Source: Chitinispirillaceae bacterium
Lineage (GTDB): Bacteria > Fibrobacterota > Chitinivibrionia > Chitinivibrionales > Chitinispirillaceae
Reading direction: 5' to 3'
DNA length: 36,909 nucleotides
NCBI GenBank assembly: GCA_016929595.1
Contig: JAFGIN010000168.1
Location: 1 to 36,909 of the forward strand
Shown here: piece by piece, positions 1 through 6,984 of the stretch
Layout: every line of letters starts with the position of its first letter
Position numbering within the stretch: the stretch's first letter is position 1
Made by a program: the position numbers and the translations under genes
The notes under the pieces: generated by a model
Told to the model about the DNA's origin: nothing
What the model saw: only the letters and a program-made list of their open reading frames with translations
The model's database searches: none

Positions 1-115
1 AAATCCCGGCGTTTCCGCTTCACCCATATAGTTGCAAGGAGGGCCCTTGCGTAGTAGGAAAATAAGAGGTACTGTTAATATAACAAATTCATATAATCAG
101 CACAAGCTTTTTTTG

Positions 116-168
116 AAAAAAATAGTAAAAAATAGTAAGGAGTCAGAACTCTTCAATTCCGGACTCCT
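116..168 (-). terminator. Rho-independent terminator of the 3.5-0.2 kb operon
   Basis: Read on the minus strand, AGGAGTC (168-162) pairs with GACTCCT (144-138). A short inner GAA/TTC pairing extends the hairpin. It is followed by TACTATTTTTT-type T-rich sequence down to about 116. It lies 13 bases past the stop of the minus-strand gene ending at 181, the expected place for the end of the three-gene operon. Confidence 0.75.
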
Positions 169-180
169 GAAAAATCAGAA

Positions 181-1536
181 TTATCTTATTTCCATACTAC
201 CTTTTTTAGATGTGTTTTCAAGATAGATCCCTGATGCCCGATGACTGTTTTGATAGAACCTGCCATTCAACCTGATTGCAGGCATACTCCTGCCCAGAAT
301 GTCATATGTTCGTCCTGTTGCGGCAGGTCGGATTGAAACCCCTCTGGCAGATCTGTTTTTAAGCCTGATACCGCTTGGACAGTAAGCGCTGTCACCTTCT
401 GCAGCTGCAAAATTATCAAAATCGAGGGTAAGATTCTTCTGGCAGAAAAATCCAACATGAGCGACGTTAAAATCGATTCCTGTTAATGTGTCAAGAGTAT
501 CATTGTTAACAACGCAATAGTAGTTCGGAGAATTGTTCTGTCTAACTATTTCTAAGGTGTTTGTAAAAGTTGTAAGTACACCATTGAGCATTGTTGCAGT
601 TCCTAATATCTTGCTGTTCAAACTCATTGTTAATTCACCGGTATTGAGGACTGATCCGAATTTTCTCTCACCATTAATTACAAATGATGCTGTTTTACTG
701 TATGTACTGTCATAGAGTCTTATGCCGTAAATAGATTGTTCGCTTCCCTGAATATGCGAAACTTCAACCCGCACAACAAAATTTGTAAGTTTCAGGCTTG
801 TACTGAGAAAACAGTAGGCTGTGTCATTGTTTTCTGTAGAGATGTGCAGTTTACCATTTTCAATAGTTCTGGTAGACTTTTTTTCCATAATCTCCCATAA
901 CTTTAAACTGGCATCATCAAAGCCGTCAGCATAACATTTTTTTGACGTACCTTCAAGAAACTGGTCGGTGACAACCACATTATCATAAATGGCAGTAACA
1001 CGGGGAGAATTTACAAATCCAATGCTGCCACTTCTGCTGTTATTATCTGAAAAGGTTGTTATGAACTGATCATTTACAAATATATTGTATATGGCATCCT
1101 TCCGGCTGACAGTGATTTTATCTGTAGTGCCATTAAGATAAGGGCAGGAGATGCTTAACGCTGTATCTATATTAGGTTCCATAATAAAAATATATCGTGC
1201 ATCCAGAATGATTTTATAGGTATTGGATGCATTGAAATAAAAAACTATTCCGGCATTATCGTTCTCTGCAGTTCGTGTAATGGTACACGAGTAGGTGAAC
1301 GTTGATGGAAGCGCTAGCTGAGTTGAAACGTAGGAAGTAAAAGAATCATTGGTGTTTTCAACTTTACATGCGCCATCAACGAATGATGGCTTATTGAAAT
1401 CGCTGTTTAACGAAACCCAGTTCTGATATGAGGTTACCGGATCGGAGAAATCATCCTGAAAAATAACCGCTCCGAAAAGATGACTTTGTAAAACAACGAT
1501 AAGCGTAACTGCAACACTGAATAGTTGATAGTTCAT
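181..1536 (-). CDS. Secreted two-domain ConA/LamG-like protein with C-terminal tail
   Basis: A 451-aa protein with a signal peptide (about residues 1-23, hydrophobic LIVVLQSHLFGA). Two similar beta-rich halves follow. Residues about 25-195 begin FQDDFSD and end in YDNVVVTD. Residues about 205-380 begin DGFDDASLKLW and end in LDFDNFAAAEG. This 'DDF...W...G.l...YDNv.v' pattern is typical of concanavalin-like jelly-roll domains of the LamG/DUF1080 type, often carbohydrate-binding. The C-terminus has YDILGR and ASGIYLE, resembling C-terminal sorting or anchoring tails of secreted proteins in Bacteroidetes and Fibrobacterota. The start is supported by GGAAGGA just upstream. It is last in the operon, 64 bases after the lipoprotein gene. 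The substrate is unknown; the domain call is by pattern only. Confidence 0.7.
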   Translation of the reverse strand: MNYQLFSVAVTLIVVLQSHLFGAVIFQDDFSDPVTSYQNWVSLNSDFNKPSFVDGACKVENTNDSFTSYVSTQLALPSTFTYSCTITRTAENDNAGIVFYFNASNTYKIILDARYIFIMEPNIDTALSISCPYLNGTTDKITVSRKDAIYNIFVNDQFITTFSDNNSRSGSIGFVNSPRVTAIYDNVVVTDQFLEGTSKKCYADGFDDASLKLWEIMEKKSTRTIENGKLHISTENNDTAYCFLSTSLKLTNFVVRVEVSHIQGSEQSIYGIRLYDSTYSKTASFVINGERKFGSVLNTGELTMSLNSKILGTATMLNGVLTTFTNTLEIVRQNNSPNYYCVVNNDTLDTLTGIDFNVAHVGFFCQKNLTLDFDNFAAAEGDSAYCPSGIRLKNRSARGVSIRPAATGRTYDILGRSMPAIRLNGRFYQNSHRASGIYLENTSKKGSMEIR

Positions 1537-1600
1537 GGCAGTGTTCCTTCCTGTTAACTTTAAATGAGTTTATGCCTCAGCAATTCTAAACGATCTAAAC

Positions 1601-2632
1601 TTATGGTGTAAAAGTAATTGTATCCGGCCAGGCCAGCGAATATCCATCAATTGATTGTGCTGTTGTATCAATTACTATTGAATATGTTATGCCTTTTTTC
1701 AAACCCGCACTTTCTTCGGAGCAAGGTTCTGTTCCTGTTGGACATATATCTACCAGAAGCCCATTAGCACCTTCCGGTTGTGCCCTTGTTAAAGTTGCAA
1801 GGCCATCACTCGAAAAAACTGACACAGAATGTTTAATTGACCAGGCCTCCATAGGATGGCTGAACTGTATGCTGAAGTCATATTGTACATTATACGATGA
1901 GGTATCGTCTACACTCATTAGACGGTACAAGGATATATACGGTCGGCTTTTAGCCATGGGCCGTTTTTGCTGGTAGGTCCATTCCTGTGGTTTTTTTGAG
2001 GGATCAACCATGATAATGATGCTGTCAAGGGGGATCACATCCAGATTCCTGATATTATCCAATCCCCCGTTTTTTCGATACAGGATGATGTCTAACAATC
2101 CTGACGGAACTCTTGGGAAATATATGTACTGATCTGGTTTTGTATTTGTTACCAGTGGTGTGCCGGAGATCCTTGCACTTGCAAATGATTTTACACTGGT
2201 GTCCATGGAGCCGTCATAGTTATCAATTATCATTGTCGAGAAATTGGTGATCTCAATATTCATTTTGGAATCAACGTATTGCAGATGATCAAATTTGTTT
2301 ATTCCATAAAGGTTGTCCTTTTGAGCAAGAATCGAATATGGGCCCGGCATTACATTTACAAATCTGAAAACACCATCCTGATCTGTTGTGATGGTATCAA
2401 AGGTTCCTTCTTCCATGTAAATTGTAACACCATCATTGAGTTCAATAGTGTCAATTTCTCCAAATCGACAATCTCGGGGACCTACGATCACTGTACATGC
2501 CATTACGGGAGAACCATCAACCCTTGCTATACGTCCGCTGATATCGGGGTTACCCACATCAGATCCACCGCCACAATTAAATTGAAGAGCAGCTAATGCA
2601 AAAAGAAAGAGCGGTATCAATCTAAAGAACAC
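1601..2632 (-). CDS. Probable lipoprotein, carboxypeptidase-regulatory-like and Ig-like domains
   Basis: A 343-aa protein starting at GTG with a strong GGGAGGA site six bases upstream. The hydrophobic leader LIPLFLFALAALQFNC is followed by GGGSDVGNP. This looks like a lipoprotein signal with Cys20 as the lipid anchor, although the -3 to -1 residues (QFN) are not a classical lipobox. Residues about 28-125 (ISGRIARVDGSPVMA, then GVFRFVNVMPGPYSI) match the carboxypeptidase-regulatory-like fold. The last ~100 residues (FSIQFSHPMEAWSI ... YSIVIDTTAQSIDG) resemble an SbsA-type Ig-like domain. Its start lies inside the end of the TIGR02147 regulator gene (16-base overlap), so the two are probably translationally coupled. 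The role is probably envelope-exposed, but unknown. Confidence 0.75.
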   Translation of the reverse strand: MFFRLIPLFLFALAALQFNCGGGSDVGNPDISGRIARVDGSPVMACTVIVGPRDCRFGEIDTIELNDGVTIYMEEGTFDTITTDQDGVFRFVNVMPGPYSILAQKDNLYGINKFDHLQYVDSKMNIEITNFSTMIIDNYDGSMDTSVKSFASARISGTPLVTNTKPDQYIYFPRVPSGLLDIILYRKNGGLDNIRNLDVIPLDSIIIMVDPSKKPQEWTYQQKRPMAKSRPYISLYRLMSVDDTSSYNVQYDFSIQFSHPMEAWSIKHSVSVFSSDGLATLTRAQPEGANGLLVDICPTGTEPCSEESAGLKKGITYSIVIDTTAQSIDGYSLAWPDTITFTP

Positions 2633-3513
2633 GTATCCTCCCGATCATCAAACAATCTTGACTTTCTGTCTGTAAGAATCAGCGGAAAAAACTGAAAATT
2701 CAACTGATATATCTGGTCTGCATCAACACTGTTTGCTGCAATATTCAACACTTTTTTCCTGAATTCTTTCAATAATCTCTTAACATTTTGAACATCCTCT
2801 GAATTCATCCTTAAAGTGGTTCCGGAAATTTCCCGTTCATCACTTCGAAATCGTACCATCGATTCGGATGCATTCTGAATCATCTGCCGATGATATTCCA
2901 GTGCCTTTACCGACCGTACACGCTCATCGGTTGTAAGCGTCTTCTCAACCGGATGGTACTTACCATCATCACTTTTCTCAATCAACCCCAGAAATTTGAG
3001 AATCTGTATGGAATCCGCAGCTTCACGAGGGCTGATCTGCGGCACCAGTACTCTGGCGATCCATTTTGAAGAGTTCTTAAAATCGGGAAGATCTACAATC
3101 TCACGAATTACCAGGTGGTACCACTTCGATAGAATTTCATACTGCGCTTCTTCAATATGTGATGGTGTTTCAGAGTGCTTCAGTTCTGTTAACTCATTAA
3201 GATACTTTTCGCGCTCTTCCATAGTCGATGCCTGATTGAAAAGTACAAGAGTCAGAAAGTAATGTCGCTGTATCCCTTCAATCTTCAATGCACCGGCAAA
3301 CCTGTTAGCCGATTCGAGACTCAGATTGCGCTTTCCATCAATGACATGCTTCAATGCCGTTGGTGATTTGAATCCTGCTTTTTGAACAATGTACCGATTT
3401 GAGAATACAGGTGTCCGTTCACGCTCGAAAGCGACACGGTCCCTGAGATATGCCCGATAATCGTAATATTCAAAGATATTCGGCGGTTTTTTTGATAATT
3501 CCTGGTTAATCAT
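2617..3513 (-). CDS. TIGR02147-family putative regulator
   Basis: A 298-aa protein of the TIGR02147 family, best known from many paralogs in Fibrobacter. Visible hallmarks are the N-terminal NIFEYYDYRAYLRDR and then a helix-turn-helix-like stretch (GFKSPTALKHVIDGKRNLS, about residues 54-72). Later segments FLTLVLFNQA, KWYHLVIREIV and a C-terminal QLNFQFFPLI are also present. The open frame extends upstream to 3684, but those 57 extra codons look non-coding; the family's normal N-terminus fits the ATG at 3513. Family members are thought to be DNA-binding regulators, though proof is thin. It is the first gene of an operon with the overlapping lipoprotein and the ConA-like secreted protein, which it may control. 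Confidence 0.85.
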   Translation of the reverse strand: MINQELSKKPPNIFEYYDYRAYLRDRVAFERERTPVFSNRYIVQKAGFKSPTALKHVIDGKRNLSLESANRFAGALKIEGIQRHYFLTLVLFNQASTMEEREKYLNELTELKHSETPSHIEEAQYEILSKWYHLVIREIVDLPDFKNSSKWIARVLVPQISPREAADSIQILKFLGLIEKSDDGKYHPVEKTLTTDERVRSVKALEYHRQMIQNASESMVRFRSDEREISGTTLRMNSEDVQNVKRLLKEFRKKVLNIAANSVDADQIYQLNFQFFPLILTDRKSRLFDDREDTCSLD

Positions 3514-3521
3514 ACTATAAT

Positions 3522-3531
3522 AAGTATACTT
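3522..3531. promoter_or_regulatory. Perfect palindrome just upstream of the TIGR02147 start
   Basis: AAGTATACTT is a perfect 10-base palindrome placed 9 bases before the ATG at 3513. It could be an operator for autoregulation or a leader element. This rests on position and symmetry only, and 10-base palindromes occur by chance in AT-rich DNA. Confidence 0.25.
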
Positions 3532-3702
3532 CTTTACTGGGGCAAAAACAACCTGAGGTATGGAAAAATGTATTCGTCTGGAATACATTGCAGTGGTTGT
3601 GAACAGATGGCGGATGACTCGCTGGACTGACAATCCTGCTTTCAGAAGCCGTAGTTGTAATTGTCCGGAACGAAGACGCTTCATTAAACTACTTGAATCA
3701 GG

Positions 3703-3732
3703 ATTATATCTGTCTTCTCTTATTCACTTCAA
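3703..3732 (-). promoter_or_regulatory. Promoter candidate for the TIGR02147 operon
   Basis: On the minus strand TTGAAG (3732-3727) and TATAAT (3708-3703) are separated by 18 bases, a good sigma-70-type match. Transcription would start near 3696. That leaves only about 12 bases before the long ORF's ATG at 3684 but about 180 bases before the preferred start at 3513, so the message would carry a long leader. Confidence 0.5.
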
Positions 3733-3817
3733 TGTATAATTAGTTATATTATTCATAATGACCGGGACGTTGCCGGGAATGCTGTTTTATGAAATCGTCA
3801 GGAGTTCAAAAAACAGT

Positions 3818-3846
3818 TTGAAGCGTGTATGGTCACAATTTATAAT
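3818..3846 (+). promoter_or_regulatory. Promoter for the 163-aa secreted protein
   Basis: TTGAAG (3818-3823) and TATAAT (3841-3846) have an ideal 17-base spacer. The predicted start near 3853 gives a leader of about 35 bases before the ATG at 3888, which has an AGGAG site. It is divergent from the promoter at 3703-3732 and has the same -35 hexamer. Confidence 0.6.
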
Positions 3847-3887
3847 AATCCGGAGACGCAATCAGTATTCAGATCAGGAGTTGGATT

Positions 3888-4379
3888 ATGAAAAAAATTG
3901 CAGGGTTAACATTAGTACTGTCTCTTATTCTATCTGTTACAGCCCAGACAAAGGATGCTTACGATACTGGAGAAAAACAAAACGCCGGTATTATCGATCC
4001 GTCACGGCTCACAGTCAATCACTGCCTGAGTTTTGGAATGGGCAGCAATTCAGGCGTGTCCAGTATGAAATCACAGAGTATGTACAGCACCATGCTTCAG
4101 TACTCTTTTGTGGCTCCGGTAACAGTTCAGCTCAATTTCGGACTGCCGATTCATTCTACTTTTAATGCATCACAAAATATGAATATGCAGAATATGCGTT
4201 CCATGGATTATTTCAATAGCATGCCTTTTGATTTCAGGCTTACCTGGCAACCAACTAATAATACGAATTTTACTTTAAGTATTTCGAAAATGAACGCGTA
4301 CGATTATTTTGGCGGGTACTATAGCAATAGCATGTGGAACCGATATCCTTATTTTTACCAGGATAGGGAAGAGGACTGA
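3888..4379 (+). CDS. Small secreted or outer-membrane-like protein, unknown function
   Basis: A 163-aa protein with a signal peptide (KKIAGLTLVLSLILSVTA, cleavage near QTK). The mature part alternates polar and hydrophobic residues in short strands (STMLQYSFVAPVTVQLNFGL; PFDFRLTWQPTNNTNFTLSI), as in small outer-membrane beta-barrels. There is a Met/Asn-rich stretch in the middle (NASQNMNMQNMRSM) and a Tyr-rich end with an acidic tail. The start is fixed by AGGAGTTGGATTATG and by the promoter at 3818-3846. It is monocistronic and divergent from the TIGR02147 operon. I do not recognise a family. Confidence 0.75.
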   Translation: MKKIAGLTLVLSLILSVTAQTKDAYDTGEKQNAGIIDPSRLTVNHCLSFGMGSNSGVSSMKSQSMYSTMLQYSFVAPVTVQLNFGLPIHSTFNASQNMNMQNMRSMDYFNSMPFDFRLTWQPTNNTNFTLSISKMNAYDYFGGYYSNSMWNRYPYFYQDREED

Positions 4380-4410
4380 TTTTTTGGTCCCGGTCAGTCG
4401 ATTCCAGATT

Positions 4411-4650
4411 TCAGTTGTTGTTGGCAGCCGTTGGATGGTACTCGCATTCAAGCAGATTACCTACCTTCTGCCACAACTCCTGTGTTTTAATCGCCTGATG
4501 CTTCCTGAGACGAAATTTTGTAACGGTGCTGGCGATTGCTCCATCAATAACATCTTTGTTCATTCCATATTTTTCATCAAAATAGGTATACAGCTCAACT
4601 TTGCTGTTCCATCTGAAATCCTGGGTTCTTTTCATTATCTCCTTTTCCAT
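4411..4650 (-). CDS. Small hypothetical protein
   Basis: A 79-aa, charged, soluble and probably helical protein without a signal peptide. Its main support as a gene is a strong GGAGGAG site six bases before the ATG. A second in-frame Met (codon 6) also has AAGGAG in front, so the start may be five codons later. It lies downstream of ispE on the same strand with a gap of about 144 bases. I do not recognise the family. Confidence 0.6.
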   Translation of the reverse strand: MEKEIMKRTQDFRWNSKVELYTYFDEKYGMNKDVIDGAIASTVTKFRLRKHQAIKTQELWQKVGNLLECEYHPTAANNN

Positions 4651-4794
4651 AAACTCTCCTCCTGCGAATCTTGCATTTTTGTGTTGCTGACTATCGGTAC
4701 ATTATAGTCTACAATATAAGGATAATTAAGGGAAGATACCAGAATAATTAACAAAAAAAAATATCCTGAAGCAACATAAAAGATGTAACTAAAA

Positions 4795-5652
4795 TCAATG
4801 CGTTATGTCGTTGAGTGTTCGTGTAATAATCGTTCGGCAGGAGATACTGCCTGCAATTTTTTCGACATCTGCACCATTCTCAACAACTCCAAGTACGGTG
4901 GAACCGGAACCGGATAACATTGCAGCCTTACATCCGGCATTGAGCAGTTCCCCTTTGATAACTGCCAATTGCGGATATTCTCTAAACACATTATCTTCAA
5001 AGTCATTGTGTAGATAACGATATAGATCCGAATGATTATTTTTCAGGCCGCTGATTAGTTTTTCTGTCAAGGAAACATTTTTTCCAACAGAGTCATAACA
5101 TATTGAACTGTAAGCAGATCTGGTTGAAACTCCGAAATCCGGAACTGCGAGAATAAAGGTGAATGCTGCATTTGTCGGTACCTGATATAAAACTTCGGTC
5201 GCTTCAGAATCGAATGCTGTTTTCCCAAGAAAATAGAAAGGAACATCCATTCCCAGCTTTCTACCTGAACACATCATCGCTTCTGTGGATAAACCCAATT
5301 CCCAGAACTGGTTCAGTAGTAAAATCGTAGCAGCAGCATTGGCACTTCCTCCAGCAAGCCCACCCATCACAGGAATATTTTTATTGATCTCTATATGGAT
5401 ATTTTTATCTATGTTATATTGCTCTTTAAGAAGATTTGCGGCTTTCCAGCAGATGTTTTCTGGTGAACAGGGGACGGATTCAACATTGCATTCCAGTGAC
5501 ATGGAGGGAGCCTCTGATACAGATATCAGATCACAAAGGTCAATTTGATGCTTAATAATTGCCAGCTCATGATACCCGCAGTACGGACCGGATACAATTT
5601 TTTTTATAATGTCCAGTGCCAGAGTAACTCGTGTAAAGGATTTGATTTCCAT
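4795..5652 (-). CDS. ispE: 4-diphosphocytidyl-2-C-methyl-D-erythritol kinase-like (IspE), divergent
   Basis: A 285-aa GHMP kinase, normal length for IspE, which phosphorylates CDP-methylerythritol in the MEP isoprenoid pathway. The ATP-binding loop is clear at IPVMGGLAGGSANAAA (about residues 93-108). GMDVPF carries the expected catalytic Asp, GYHEL follows the first strand, and the C-terminal LSGSGSTVLGV matches the family. The unusual part is the N-terminus. IspE proteins usually begin with a KxNLxL strand whose Lys contributes to the active site; here the equivalent reads RVTLAL, so both Lys and Asn are replaced. It could be a working lineage-specific variant or a related GHMP kinase. The start has AGGA about ten bases upstream. 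Confidence 0.8.
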   Translation of the reverse strand: MEIKSFTRVTLALDIIKKIVSGPYCGYHELAIIKHQIDLCDLISVSEAPSMSLECNVESVPCSPENICWKAANLLKEQYNIDKNIHIEINKNIPVMGGLAGGSANAAATILLLNQFWELGLSTEAMMCSGRKLGMDVPFYFLGKTAFDSEATEVLYQVPTNAAFTFILAVPDFGVSTRSAYSSICYDSVGKNVSLTEKLISGLKNNHSDLYRYLHNDFEDNVFREYPQLAVIKGELLNAGCKAAMLSGSGSTVLGVVENGADVEKIAGSISCRTIITRTLNDITH

Positions 5653-5983
5653 TGAAAAATTGTCCTGTGCTTGTTAGTTGGCTGTTTCGTTATTGATATC
5701 ACCACTTGGACGCGGGTTTCATCGCCCGGGAGCTTCATGGCTCGTCGGTTGAATATTGTATCAGCAATCGTCCACCTCACGTTGTGCTGGAAGCATCGAT
5801 CCCTTCTCGGATTGATGTTTTCAGTTGCGGGATAGCAAATCTGGTCGTTTCAGGTTGAAAATATATTCTGCCCTGAGTTGATTGCCCCGGTTGATTTGCA
5901 TTGAAGCCGGGCCGGTTATCAATGTACCATAATAATGTGTCCTTATAAAATGGTCAAAATGAAAATCAGAGGTGAAACGAAAG
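5653..5983. other. Intergenic region with no recognised gene
   Basis: About 330 bases between the divergent ispE and PilZ genes. I see no RNA gene, no convincing ORF on either strand and no strong promoter pair. The inner part (about 5690-5850) is more GC-rich than the flanks and might be decayed coding sequence, but no frame is convincing. It must hold both divergent promoters. Confidence 0.4.
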
Positions 5984-6346
5984 ATGGAAAGAAGAAAGTA
6001 TCCCCGAATCGATATAGATCTGGTAACGGTGGAGGTATATGAAACAGCGGAACCCACTTCAGCTATAAACTCATCAGAGATCTGCAATGTCATGAATATA
6101 TCAGAGGATGGAATGTGTTTCATTTCTGATCATGCATTTGATAATAAATTGTTACTCAGATTAACTTTTTTACTTCCGGAATCGATCGTCATTATCCGGA
6201 CTGATGCGTCAGTTGCGTATGTAACAAAAAATTCGGCAAAAAAGTACAGCATAGGAGTACAGTTCCGGGGTCTTGATCCCTCAGAACGTAAACAGATACG
6301 TCATTTTGTCAATAAAGTCATTACGACACAAACGCCACAAACCTGA
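5984..6346 (+). CDS. PilZ-domain c-di-GMP-binding protein
   Basis: A 120-aa single-domain PilZ protein. The two c-di-GMP-binding signatures are intact: RRKYPR near the N-terminus (the RxxxR switch) and NISEDGMCF (the [D/N]xSxxG motif). The beta-barrel pattern continues to YSIGVQFRGLDPSERKQIRHF, a typical PilZ ending. The ORF also has a GTG four codons upstream, but AGAGGTG at 5968-5974 is well spaced for the ATG at 5984, so I use that. As a lone PilZ domain it is likely a c-di-GMP-responsive adaptor for motility, adhesion or exopolysaccharide; its partner is unknown. It converges on the methyltransferase gene with only five bases between them. Confidence 0.88.
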   Translation: MERRKYPRIDIDLVTVEVYETAEPTSAINSSEICNVMNISEDGMCFISDHAFDNKLLLRLTFLLPESIVIIRTDASVAYVTKNSAKKYSIGVQFRGLDPSERKQIRHFVNKVITTQTPQT

Positions 6347-6355
6347 ACTGTTCAG
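6343..6355. repeat. Palindrome covering both convergent stop codons
   Basis: CTGAAC-T-GTTCAG is a perfect 6-1-6 inverted repeat. It contains the TGA stops of both the PilZ gene (plus) and the methyltransferase gene (minus). There is no T-tract on either side, so it is not an obvious intrinsic terminator. Confidence 0.5.
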
Positions 6356-6984
6356 CGATTGAAGATAAAAATATCCTTGTACTCTGTACCAGTACAATTC
6401 CTGTTCAGTACGGTTGCCAGAAATGACAGCGTGCTATTTGAAAAAAAATTGATATGGGTACTGTCCTGACGATACCACCATTGGGGAAACGATTCAAGTG
6501 AATTATAAAGTTGTGTCCGGATGATAACGTTTGTATGTGGCTTCAGTAACTCCTTTACCAGATTCATCTCCGTTTGAAGTTCCCTGAGATGCTCGACTAC
6601 TTCACATAGAATAATTGTATCGTAATGTTTATCTGAAAAATCAATACGGTAGTTAAATAACGGGTCCCAGGAGTCACACTGCCAGCCCAGTTTGATGAGC
6701 GTTTTTTCGAGCACTGCATTTTTCCCGCAACCAAAATCGAGAATGGAGCCATCTGGCGGTGTGACAGAAACGGCGCTCTTCGCAACAGATTCAAGAAATT
6801 TAACATACCCTGTATTTGATTCTGTATTGTCATGCATTTCGTATCGGGCACGTTCCTGCTGTAATGTGAGATGAGAGTCTGAAGTTGTAAAGATCAGGTT
6901 GCAGCAACTGCAGTGAACATAGCTGCGTGGCGGATCCACAAAAAACGTCGAAACCGAATCGCTGTTACATAATTTACAATGCAT
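6352..6984 (-). CDS. SAM-dependent methyltransferase with N-terminal Cys-pair motif
   Basis: A 210-aa class I methyltransferase. The N-terminus has two cysteine pairs (CKLC at 3-6 and CSCC at 25-28), a small zinc-ribbon-like motif seen in several sugar and natural-product methyltransferases. The SAM-binding motif I is SILDFGCGKNAVLEKTL, followed by the post-I acidic region (DSWDPLF) and ILCEVVEHLRE. The C-terminal part QWWYRQDSTHINFFS matches the end of Methyltransf_23-type domains. The frame opens at 7050, but the Met at 6984 begins right at the Cys motif and has GAGAC upstream; it overlaps the end of the GT9 gene by 11 bases. Operon context with GT9 suggests a glycan or glycolipid substrate (inference). 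Confidence 0.8.
   Translation of the reverse strand: MHCKLCNSDSVSTFFVDPPRSYVHCSCCNLIFTTSDSHLTLQQERARYEMHDNTESNTGYVKFLESVAKSAVSVTPPDGSILDFGCGKNAVLEKTLIKLGWQCDSWDPLFNYRIDFSDKHYDTIILCEVVEHLRELQTEMNLVKELLKPHTNVIIRTQLYNSLESFPQWWYRQDSTHINFFSNSTLSFLATVLNRNCTGTEYKDIFIFNR

Noticed and set aside
1-27. A possible minus-strand gene starting MGEAETPGF and leaving the window
   Set aside because: Only nine codons are visible and no ribosome-binding site precedes the ATG.
34-50. GCAAGG-AGGGC-CCTTGC hairpin as a terminator
   Set aside because: The stem is short and no T-tract follows on either strand.
32-226. A 64-codon plus-strand ORF at the window start
   Set aside because: It has no ribosome site, low-complexity Lys/Asn/Ser composition, and runs through the terminator hairpin at 138-168.
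3514-3684. N-terminal extension of the TIGR02147 protein
   Set aside because: The 57 extra residues do not fit the family, the ATG at 3684 has no ribosome site, and the predicted transcript start is only about 12 bases away.
4373-4399. GACTGA/TCAGTC hairpin after the 163-aa gene as a bidirectional terminator
   Set aside because: The stem is six bases with a 14-base loop, and neither side has a clean T-tract after the stem.
5821-6123. A 100-codon minus-strand ORF
   Set aside because: It overlaps the well-supported PilZ gene and has no recognisable domain.
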